A model generated the notes under the pieces. That model saw nothing but the letters and a program-made list of their open reading frames with translations. It ran no database searches and was not told the DNA's origin. Shown here piece after piece: positions 1 to 4,953 of a stretch of DNA of 13,706 nucleotides. Both the position numbers and the translations under genes were made by a program. Source of the DNA: Candidatus Margulisiibacteriota bacterium (GTDB taxonomy: Bacteria > Margulisbacteria > Termititenacia > Termititenacales > Termititenacaceae); the NCBI GenBank assembly GCA_031267055.1, contig JAIRZV010000008.1, positions 1-13,706 on the forward strand, read 5' to 3'. Each line of letters opens with the position of its first letter. The first letter of the stretch is position 1.

Positions 1-708
1 TCCACGCAGGTCGGTTGCAAAATGGCCTGCGCCTTTTGCGCGACCGGCCGCATGAAATTTAAACGCAATCTGTCGGCCGGGGAAATAGTCGATCAAGTTA
101 TTCAAGCGGAGAAAATCGAAAAAAGCACAATTCAAAATCTCGTCTATATGGGCATGGGCGAGCCGCTGGACAATTACGACAATGTTTTAAAATCTATCCG
201 CATTCTTAATGACAAGGCCGGCAAAAATATCGGCGCGCGGCATATCACGATCTCGACCTGCGGTCTTGTGCCGGGTATTGAGAGACTGGCGGACGAGGGT
301 TTGCAGATCCGCCTGGCAATTTCTCTGCACGCGGCGACGGACTCCCTGCGCACCAAGCTAATGCCGATCAATAAAAAATATCCGCTGCCGGATTTAATGC
401 GGGCCTTAAAAAACTATCAAAAGAAAACCGGCCGGCGTCTGACTTTCGAGTACATCATGCTGCACGGCGTCAATGACGCGCGCGAGCAGGCCAGAAGCCT
501 TTTAAAATTACTGTGCGGAATCAGCGCGCATATCAATCTTATCGAATACAATCCCCACGCGCGCGCGGAATTCCAGCCCAGTACTAAGAAAACCATAAAA
601 GAATTTTGGTGGCTGACCACCGACCGCGGGTTTGAAACAGCGATCCGCTACAAAAGAGGTCAGGCAGTCGACGCGGCTTGCGGCCAGCTATACGCGGAAA
701 ATTATTAA
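1..708 (+). CDS. rlmN: 23S rRNA (adenine-2503-C2)-methyltransferase RlmN, 5'-truncated
   Basis: Radical SAM enzyme that methylates C2 of A2503 in 23S rRNA (and, in characterised members, A37 of some tRNAs). The reading frame is open from base 1, so the N-terminal part lies outside the window. The in-frame ATG at base 22 is internal: the first iron-sulfur cysteine precedes it. The C-x3-C-x2-C cluster motif is at bases 16, 28 and 37. Further family hallmarks follow in order: a GMGEPLDNYDNV block, ITISTCGLVPGI, LMPINKKYPL, and HINLIEYNPH. Near the end, DAACGQL carries the second conserved cysteine (codon 679-681), which in E. coli RlmN forms the protein-RNA intermediate. All visible catalytic parts are intact, so this is a window-edge truncation and not a pseudogene. 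Arg codons are mostly CGN, unlike the operon at 1237-4879. Confidence 0.96.
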   Translation, partial: STQVGCKMACAFCATGRMKFKRNLSAGEIVDQVIQAEKIEKSTIQNLVYMGMGEPLDNYDNVLKSIRILNDKAGKNIGARHITISTCGLVPGIERLADEGLQIRLAISLHAATDSLRTKLMPINKKYPLPDLMRALKNYQKKTGRRLTFEYIMLHGVNDAREQARSLLKLLCGISAHINLIEYNPHARAEFQPSTKKTIKEFWWLTTDRGFETAIRYKRGQAVDAACGQLYAENY

Positions 709-710
709 AC

Positions 711-731
711 TAAAAAACGGCCGCGGCCGTT
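711..731 (-). terminator. Rho-independent terminator of the XRE gene
   Basis: A perfect 16-bp GC-rich palindrome (AACGGCCGCGGCCGTT, 716-731) overlaps the TAA stop of the minus-strand regulator. Read on the minus strand, it is followed immediately by a T run (complement of the A run at 712-717). That is a hairpin plus U-tract arrangement. On the plus strand a T6 run occurs only several bases beyond the hairpin, so termination of rlmN transcripts is possible but weaker. Confidence 0.75.
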
Positions 732-1065
732 AGCCGATTTTTTGATAAGCTGTTAGCAGGCCGTATAAGAATTCGAGTTTGTCTTTGCCCAGAGAGTTTA
801 TGGCTTCATAAATTTTCTTGGTGGAATGTGGCACTAAAGTCACATCGTCATTTCTAAACCAGAAATCCATGGACACGCTTAAATTGTCGGAAATTCTTTG
901 CAAAATATCGAGCCGCACATAACGTTTGCCTTTTTCGATCAAACAATAATGCGCGTAATCCAAGCCACATTCAGTGGCCATTTGTTGCAGCGAGTAGTTG
1001 AGTTTGTGACGGACAGTTTTAAGTTTGTCACCGATGATTTTACGGATATCCTTGCTTTCAGCCAT
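730..1065 (-). CDS. XRE-family helix-turn-helix transcriptional regulator
   Basis: A 111-residue protein with a Cro/CI-type HTH at about residues 14-68. The pattern includes KLKTVRHKLNYSLQQMA, GLDYAHYCLIEKGKR and LDILQRISDNLSVSMDFWF, that is helix, recognition helix, then the closing helices. The C-terminal tail (about 71-111) is short and has no recognised sensor domain. The start is supported by an AAGGA Shine-Dalgarno about 8-12 bases upstream of the ATG (read on the minus strand). The gene ends convergently with rlmN and is divergent from the Cys-array operon across a 171-bp AT-rich region carrying repeated TATAC/GTATA motifs. By analogy with other XRE regulators next to biosynthetic operons, it is inferred to autoregulate and to control that operon. 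The signal it senses is unknown. A phage-type repressor is an alternative, but no phage genes are nearby. Confidence 0.88.
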   Translation of the reverse strand: MAESKDIRKIIGDKLKTVRHKLNYSLQQMATECGLDYAHYCLIEKGKRYVRLDILQRISDNLSVSMDFWFRNDDVTLVPHSTKKIYEAINSLGKDKLEFLYGLLTAYQKIG

Positions 1066-1107
1066 TAGACCGTCCTTGTGGCTAATTATAGCTGTTAATA
1101 AATATTT

Positions 1108-1203
1108 CTATACTACAGAAGTACATAAGTATAGCATGTTGACTTATACATAACAATGTGATAGTATAAGTATACTCATATATATAATGTTTATTTATAC
1201 ATA
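1108..1203. promoter_or_regulatory. Candidate operator cluster in the divergent intergenic region
   Basis: The 1066-1236 intergenic region is strongly AT-rich and repeats a TATAC/GTATA theme. CTATAC (1108-1113) pairs with GTATAG (1129-1134) across 15 bases. AGTATA (1163-1168) pairs with TATACT (1171-1176) across 2 bases. TTATACATA occurs as a direct repeat at 1144-1152 and 1195-1203. Such spaced half-sites are typical of XRE-type dimer binding. The site at 1163-1176 would overlap the proposed -10 of the + strand operon, which fits repression. AT-rich DNA makes chance matches easy, so individual sites are tentative. Confidence 0.45.
1139..1167 (+). promoter_or_regulatory. Candidate sigma70-type promoter of the Cys-array operon
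   Basis: TTGACT at 1139-1144 matches the -35 consensus at five of six bases. After 17 bases comes TAGTAT at 1162-1167, a weaker -10 match (four of six). This would give a leader of about 60 bases before the ATG at 1237. It overlaps the AGTATA-AG-TATACT inverted repeat. This is a prediction from motif and spacing only. Confidence 0.45.
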
Positions 1204-1236
1204 GTATTTAGTAAACATTAAGGACAAGGGGGATAT

Positions 1237-2892
1237 ATGGCGCGTTACAAATACAAGTTACCGGACGCTGAAGTAGCGATTACCGGCGGGACATCAACAA
1301 CAAATGTGAAGCTGGCTGATACGGCAGAAAAGAAAACACAAAATTATCTATCCGGCCATGAAGCTTACGCGGCGGACTACAATCAAACAGTAGAAAATCT
1401 CAAAACAGAGCGGACGCACCGCAGCCTGTCCAATGAAAATTTGGCCATAGCTAATGTTACAGCCGGACAATCCAAGGTAGAGGCGAAGCAGCTTAACAAT
1501 TTGCGCGCGACGACTAAGGGTTTGGTTAATTACGGCGGGCAGGATGTTTTTCCATGGCAGGAAGAAATTACCGGTATGGCGACGAAGCTCAAAGCACGGC
1601 ATTTAGAGGAAGTGCGGCAGGTAGTGGATGATAGTCTAAATAATGCGCGGTGTGTGGGTGGGTGCACGTCTACTTGCGGGAGGGTTTGTGGCAACAATTG
1701 TGTGGATGACTGCAAGGATGGCTGTGGCGCGGCTACATGTGCCAGTAATTGCGGTGTGAAGTGCGCGAAAACTTGCGGTGATACATGCGATAGTGTTTGC
1801 GGCAAGGCCTGCGAGACTGCTTGTGGAGCTGCTTGCAGCACTGGGTGCGGCGCTAGATGTGCGTCAACTTGTGGTGATAACTGTGAGAGTAGTTGCGGCT
1901 CTGATTGTAATCAGACCTGCCATTCTGTCTGCGCATCCAGTACTTGCGGCGCCGCTTGCAAACAGGACTGTGGAACCGGCTGTGATAAAAAATGCGGCTA
2001 TATGTGTGCCGCTAATTGTGGCTCGGCCTGTAAAGGCGCTTGTGGAGCAATGTGCGCATCCACATGCGGTATTGCCTGTAAAGATGCTTGCGGCGCGGAA
2101 TGCCAAAATAGAGCCTGTACTGACTCTTGTTCAGAGAGTTGCATAAAATTGTGTAATCAAAAGTGTGGCAATACGTGCGATGGTTGTTCTGGTTGCGCGG
2201 ATAGTTGTGGAGGCAGCGCATGTTCTGGACGGTGTGATGGTGGTTGTGGCGGTGATCCATGCGGCACAAATTGTAATACCGGTTGCCTTGGTAATTGTGA
2301 CTCTCTTTGTGTAGATAAGTGCAGTGGTGGCTGTGGGGGTAATTGTGCGGTGGGCTGTACCGATGGGTGTAAAGGTGCCTGCGGCAATACTTGTGCGTCT
2401 GCTTGTGACGAGGCTTGCGTGATTGGCTGTGGCGCAGCCTGCAAGGAAACCTGCGGTAGTAGTTGTGACAGTAAATGTGGCGGGGATTGCGCGGTAGGTT
2501 GCGGCACGGATTGCACGGGGAAGTGCGGCGCTAAATGCGCAACTACTTGCGGCGAGGGGTGCGCGAAAGTTTGCGGTATAGCCTGTGAGACTGCCTGCGG
2601 ATCAACTTGCGCGACTGGCTGCGGACAGAAATGCGCGTCCACCTGCGGCGATAACTGTACTGGTCAATGCGGCAAGGCCTGCGCTATGGGTTGCGGGGTC
2701 AGCTGCGCGGTGGGTTGTTCGCAGACCTGTAATGCGGTCTGTAATCTAAACTGCAATGCGGATTGCCGAAACAATTGTTATGACGGCTGTATCAGCAGTT
2801 GCCACAACGGCTGCGCAGAGACGAGCCGCTATGAGCCGAATCCGGCGGGGAATACCAAAAATACTAAAGCCAATCGCGCGGCGGGGACATAG
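1237..2892 (+). CDS. Giant CXXX-repeat cysteine-rich protein, putative radical SAM target (RiPP-like precursor)
   Basis: A 551-residue protein in two clear parts. Residues 1-138 contain no cysteine and are polar, charged and probably helical. Residues 139-526 contain 97 cysteines, exactly one in four. Of the 96 Cys-to-Cys intervals, 89 hold exactly three residues, five hold four and two hold two. Gly often follows every second Cys, giving a CGxxCxxx eight-residue super-period. A Cys-free tail of 25 residues closes the protein. No signal peptide or membrane segment is evident. The gene is 2 bases upstream of a 93-residue gene and in an operon with a radical SAM/SPASM enzyme. This matches the CXXX-repeat target plus maturase arrangement known from RiPP systems, but the known targets I recall are much shorter. 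The start has a GGGGGA Shine-Dalgarno very close by (1228-1233) and AAGGA at 1220-1224. Residues 1-138 are inferred to be leader or docking domain. Metal storage or an unmodified structural disulfide protein are alternatives. Confidence 0.85.
   Translation: MARYKYKLPDAEVAITGGTSTTNVKLADTAEKKTQNYLSGHEAYAADYNQTVENLKTERTHRSLSNENLAIANVTAGQSKVEAKQLNNLRATTKGLVNYGGQDVFPWQEEITGMATKLKARHLEEVRQVVDDSLNNARCVGGCTSTCGRVCGNNCVDDCKDGCGAATCASNCGVKCAKTCGDTCDSVCGKACETACGAACSTGCGARCASTCGDNCESSCGSDCNQTCHSVCASSTCGAACKQDCGTGCDKKCGYMCAANCGSACKGACGAMCASTCGIACKDACGAECQNRACTDSCSESCIKLCNQKCGNTCDGCSGCADSCGGSACSGRCDGGCGGDPCGTNCNTGCLGNCDSLCVDKCSGGCGGNCAVGCTDGCKGACGNTCASACDEACVIGCGAACKETCGSSCDSKCGGDCAVGCGTDCTGKCGAKCATTCGEGCAKVCGIACETACGSTCATGCGQKCASTCGDNCTGQCGKACAMGCGVSCAVGCSQTCNAVCNLNCNADCRNNCYDGCISSCHNGCAETSRYEPNPAGNTKNTKANRAAGT
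1750..1884 (+). repeat. Internal duplicated module, copy 1 (residues 172-216)
   Basis: Twelve consecutive Cys units (Cys172 to Cys216) match residues 430-474 of the same protein at 33 of 45 positions. The match includes the non-cysteine strings ETA, AST and GDN in the same order. Twelve of the identities are the cysteines and 21 are spacer residues, more than the repeat pattern alone requires. Confidence 0.7.
2524..2658 (+). repeat. Internal duplicated module, copy 2 (residues 430-474)
   Basis: Partner of the 1750-1884 module. Four of the twelve aligned Cys codons differ (TGT versus TGC) and many spacer codons are synonymous variants. The duplication is therefore not recent, and the shared spacer residues may be under selection. 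Confidence 0.7.
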
Positions 2893-2894
2893 AC

Positions 2895-3176
2895 ATGAAA
2901 ACTCTCACCAAGCTGACCCGCGACGACATATGCAGTTTTGAAATAGCCGTCAATAAAGCAGCCTGTGCCAAACAAGCCATGTGCCCTACTGCGATACCAC
3001 CATATACGCCTGTATCCGCGGCAGATAGATATTTCCGCGAGGCTATATTTGCCTATGCAGACGCGGAGTATTTACAAGATTATTTCTGGCGGGACTTGGC
3101 ACAGCGGTACGGAGTGGAACAGACGGGTTTGCAAGTTGATTTTAATACGAATGAGTTGTTTATAAGTGAATCGTAG
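2895..3176 (+). CDS. Small protein of the CXXX-repeat modification operon
   Basis: A 93-residue protein starting 2 bases after the stop of the Cys-array gene. Its Shine-Dalgarno (GCGGGGA) lies inside the upstream coding sequence, so translational coupling is likely. It has three cysteines in the N-terminal third (13, 24, 30) and no membrane segment. The C-terminal part (about 59-91) contains LQ, then FWRDLAQRY, then a VDFNTNELFI end. The same pattern appears in the 129-residue protein at the end of the operon (WWNEIFARY, VDLDTCDFYL), so the two look like distant paralogues sharing a C-terminal module. Its place in the operon recalls the small 'CXXX repeat peptide modification system' proteins that accompany such radical SAM enzymes. 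That name is from memory and was not checked. Function is unknown; a scaffold or substrate-handling role is inferred. Confidence 0.75.
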   Translation: MKTLTKLTRDDICSFEIAVNKAACAKQAMCPTAIPPYTPVSAADRYFREAIFAYADAEYLQDYFWRDLAQRYGVEQTGLQVDFNTNELFISES

Positions 3177-3181
3177 ATGCA

Positions 3182-3196
3182 GGCAAAATATTTGCC
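3182..3196 (+). other. Small intergenic hairpin between the 93-residue gene and the maturase gene
   Basis: GGCAAA, ATA loop, TTTGCC forms a 6-bp stem in the 47-bp gap. There is no T run behind it, so it is not a classical terminator. It could affect mRNA processing or stability. The stem is short and could be chance. Confidence 0.35.
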
Positions 3197-3223
3197 GGAC
3201 TGAAACTAGGAGAAAATTAAGAG

Positions 3224-4423
3224 ATGATACCAGCTATAAAGAATTATGAAGGCTTAAACATAACCTTTCAGGTAACGGAGGATTGTAACCTGCGTTGTAA
3301 ATACTGCTATGAGGTAGATAAAAAGCCGGGGGATCTGCCATTTGAGTACGCACAGAAATTCGTGGACATAATATTAGAGGATGAAGATCCGATAAATGTC
3401 AAAGGGACGGATAGCGAGTGGATAATAAAACAGGGCTTGATCCTGGATTTCATCGGCGGCGACGCGCTCATGGTGCCGGAGCTGGTGGACAAAATCCTCC
3501 AGTACTATCAGTACCGCGCAGTATCTTTGGGTCACAAATGGGCCTATCGCTGGCGCGCCAGTATTTCCAGTAATGGCACATTGTTTGAAGACCCCAAAGT
3601 AAGGGATTTTATGATGAAGTATAAAGATAATCTCAGCATAGGTGTGTCGGTGGACGGTTGCCCGGAGATACACGACAAGAACCGTATTCACAAAGATGGC
3701 CGAGGGACGATGAAAGATATACAGAAATGGTGGGATTGGTATATGGAGTGGCACGGGGCGGATACGACGAATACCAAGGCGACATGTAATAAAGACACGA
3801 TACCGTATCTCTATAAGTCCATAAAGTTTTTGCATGAAGAAATGAGACTAAAGCATATAAATATAAACTTTATTTTTGAGGACATGCATCTCACACAAGA
3901 CGATCTAAACCTACTCGATACAGAAATGGAGAAGTCCATAACATATATCCTAGACCACCGCCATAACCTGCATGTAAGTATGTTCGATAAGGGATTCGGG
4001 ATAGGAGAGCCGTTAAAGGATCCTGACAAAGGGTGGTGCGGTTCAGGGTCAATGCCGTGCTTATCCATAAACGGCAAGATATACCCGTGTTTCCGCTTCA
4101 GTCCGAACACGATGCATAACCGCAAGCTGGATTTTTATGTCGGCGATGTTTGGAATGGGCTGAATCATAAGGAACGATTTGAGATAGTGAGGCAGCAGAC
4201 GAGAAAGAAAATATCACCAGAAAAATGCCTAAACTGCGAAGTAGAGTCTGCGTGTGCCTGGTGTATAGGTGGAGCATTCGCGGAGAAAGGTGAGTTTTAC
4301 CGCACGGTCAATATTTGTGAAGTGCACAAGCTGCAATCTAAATGGAGCCGGAAATACTGGGAGGAGTATGACAAGTTAGAAGGGACAAAATCTTTTGATG
4401 AAAGTGGGAAAGTTATTTTGTAA
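3224..4423 (+). CDS. Radical SAM/SPASM peptide maturase, CXXX-repeat target type
   Basis: A 399-residue enzyme. The radical SAM cluster motif C-x3-C-x2-C is at Cys21, Cys25 and Cys28 within TEDCNLRCKYCYE, and a GGD motif (78-80) takes the place of the usual SAM-binding GGE. The C-terminal SPASM region shows Cys272-x11-Gly284-x4-Cys289 (with Cys279 between), then Cys335-x2-Cys338-x5-Cys344-x2-Cys347 and a final Cys365. These are enough ligands for one or two auxiliary clusters. SPASM enzymes in ranthipeptide and sactipeptide pathways form thioether bonds between Cys sulfur and carbon atoms of other residues. The neighbouring Cys-array protein is the obvious substrate. Start choice: AGGAGA at 3208-3213 lies about 10 bases ahead of the ATG. 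No PqqD-like leader-binding domain is obvious. The gene is rich in ATA and AGA/AGG codons. The enzyme class is secure; the exact reaction is inferred. Confidence 0.93.
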   Translation: MIPAIKNYEGLNITFQVTEDCNLRCKYCYEVDKKPGDLPFEYAQKFVDIILEDEDPINVKGTDSEWIIKQGLILDFIGGDALMVPELVDKILQYYQYRAVSLGHKWAYRWRASISSNGTLFEDPKVRDFMMKYKDNLSIGVSVDGCPEIHDKNRIHKDGRGTMKDIQKWWDWYMEWHGADTTNTKATCNKDTIPYLYKSIKFLHEEMRLKHININFIFEDMHLTQDDLNLLDTEMEKSITYILDHRHNLHVSMFDKGFGIGEPLKDPDKGWCGSGSMPCLSINGKIYPCFRFSPNTMHNRKLDFYVGDVWNGLNHKERFEIVRQQTRKKISPEKCLNCEVESACAWCIGGAFAEKGEFYRTVNICEVHKLQSKWSRKYWEEYDKLEGTKSFDESGKVIL

Positions 4424-4425
4424 GG

Positions 4426-4451
4426 TAGAGGCGTTGCATGCAACGCCTCTA
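4426..4451. repeat. Perfect 26-bp palindrome between maturase and last operon gene
   Basis: The half-site TAGAGGCGTTGCA (4426-4438) is followed directly by its exact reverse complement (4439-4451), with no loop bases. There is no T run on either side. It starts 2 bases after the maturase stop codon. It could be a dispersed palindromic repeat, an RNA processing or stabilising hairpin, or a protein-binding site. I recall similar GCGTTGCATGCAACGC-centred palindromes in intergenic regions of cyanobacteria and other bacteria, but could not check. Confidence 0.8.
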
Positions 4452-4489
4452 TACTGAAGAACAACGAAAAAATAAAGGAGGAAAGAATT

Positions 4490-4879
4490 ATGATAAAAGA
4501 AACAAAGACCGCAGAAGCGAAAAGAACGAAACAAGAGGTGTGCCCGATCTGCGGGAAAGTACACCCAAAAAGAGAGGATCTGAACATCAAAGCGACGAGA
4601 GATGAGGTGGAGAGTTTGATATTGATAAACAACCGCGTGAGTGTAGCGGCAGAGGCGGCGAGACCGACGGCTTTTCAGCAGGGAGTTACACCGGAGCAGG
4701 TACAGGTATTCGTGAACGCGGCTCTCAATGCCAAAGCTGAGGCTATGAATTTACAGAGGCAATGGTGGAATGAGATATTCGCCAGGTATCCGCAATTGCC
4801 AAAAAACAAGAATGTTTTCGTGGATCTTGATACTTGCGACTTCTACCTGAACTTAACAAGCGCTAGCGACGTTAAGTGA
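4490..4879 (+). CDS. Small CxxC protein, last gene of the CXXX-repeat operon
   Basis: A 129-residue protein with a strong Shine-Dalgarno (AAGGAGG, 4475-4481) 8 bases before the ATG. The N-terminus is basic and carries a zinc-ribbon-like half motif, Cys18-x2-Cys21-x3-His25 (CPICGKVH). A second metal-binding pair is not evident. The middle (about 45-88) is Ala/Glu/Gln-rich and probably helical. The C-terminal part (87-121) contains LQRQWWNEIFARY followed by a VDLDTCDFYL end, paralleling the C-terminus of the 93-residue protein in the same operon. The last residues, SASDVK, are encoded inside a hairpin repeat unit (4857-4872), so the original C-terminus may have been altered by repeat insertion. 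Six of seven Arg codons are AGA/AGG. A scaffold or regulatory role in the modification system is inferred, and no enzymatic motif is seen. Confidence 0.75.
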   Translation: MIKETKTAEAKRTKQEVCPICGKVHPKREDLNIKATRDEVESLILINNRVSVAAEAARPTAFQQGVTPEQVQVFVNAALNAKAEAMNLQRQWWNEIFARYPQLPKNKNVFVDLDTCDFYLNLTSASDVK

Positions 4880-4931
4880 GACCCACAAGCATACGAAGTA
4901 TGCGACGTGAGGCAAGCGCGAAGCGCGACGT
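4857..4931. repeat. Three short hairpin repeat units ending in GACGT
   Basis: Three units share the plan CAAGC, small inverted repeat, GCGACGT. Unit 1 is 4857-4872 (core palindrome CGCTAGCG). Unit 2 is 4886-4908 (GCATAC-GAA-GTATGC). Unit 3 is 4913-4931 (GCGC-GAA-GCGC). The stems differ in sequence while the frame and the GAA loop of units 2 and 3 are kept, as in structure-conserving dispersed repeats. Unit 1 is also nested in a CTTAAC/GTTAAG stem (4852-4857, 4871-4876). Unit 1 lies within the end of the 129-residue gene. No T run follows, so this is not a standard terminator, although it lies where the operon should end. Confidence 0.6.
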
Positions 4932-4953
4932 TTCATACAAGTAGAGCGGTAGT

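Larger units (their letters stand above)
1651..2814 (+). repeat. Coding array of C-x3 repeats (97 cysteines)
   Basis: A twelve-base codon periodicity (TGY-NNN-NNN-NNN) runs from Cys139 to Cys526 of the host gene. Both TGT and TGC are used and spacer codons differ between units, so the array is old or selected and is not a recent slippage product. Register breaks are +1 residue after Cys163, Cys232, Cys289, Cys324 and Cys337, and -1 residue after Cys314 and Cys317. The most irregular part is residues 289-342. The block from Cys342 to Cys526 contains 47 cysteines without a single spacing error. Confidence 0.97.

Noticed and set aside
22..24. ATG at base 22 as the start of rlmN
   Set aside because: The first Cys of the radical SAM motif (bases 16-18) lies upstream in the same open frame, so the gene continues beyond the window edge.
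1778..2146. Overlapping + strand frame of 122 codons inside the Cys-array gene
   Set aside because: An out-of-frame reading of the same repeat codons giving an Ala/Val-rich low-complexity product, without its own start signals.
2157..2642. Antisense open frame of 161 codons rich in Pro, Gln, Ala and His
   Set aside because: It is the complement shadow of the Cys repeats (GCA/ACA read opposite TGC/TGT), which removes stops by chance. It has no ribosome-binding site and no sensible protein features. The antisense frames at 1530-1841 and 1864-2106 have the same cause.
1651..2814. Short-period DNA repeats that might be taken for a CRISPR or minisatellite array
   Set aside because: The period is 12 bases tied to codons, repeat bases are only the TGY codon, and spacers vary by codon. 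The signal is a protein-level Cys pattern in an intact reading frame.
1237..2892. Metallothionein annotation for the Cys-array protein
   Set aside because: Metallothioneins are small and use CxC/CxxC clusters, while here C-x3-C dominates over 388 residues and a SPASM maturase is adjacent. Metal binding is kept only as an alternative function.
4880..4953. Rho-independent terminator after the Cys-array operon
   Set aside because: The hairpins here lack a following T run and share repeated flanks, so they are better described as a repeat family. A Rho-dependent or other end cannot be judged.
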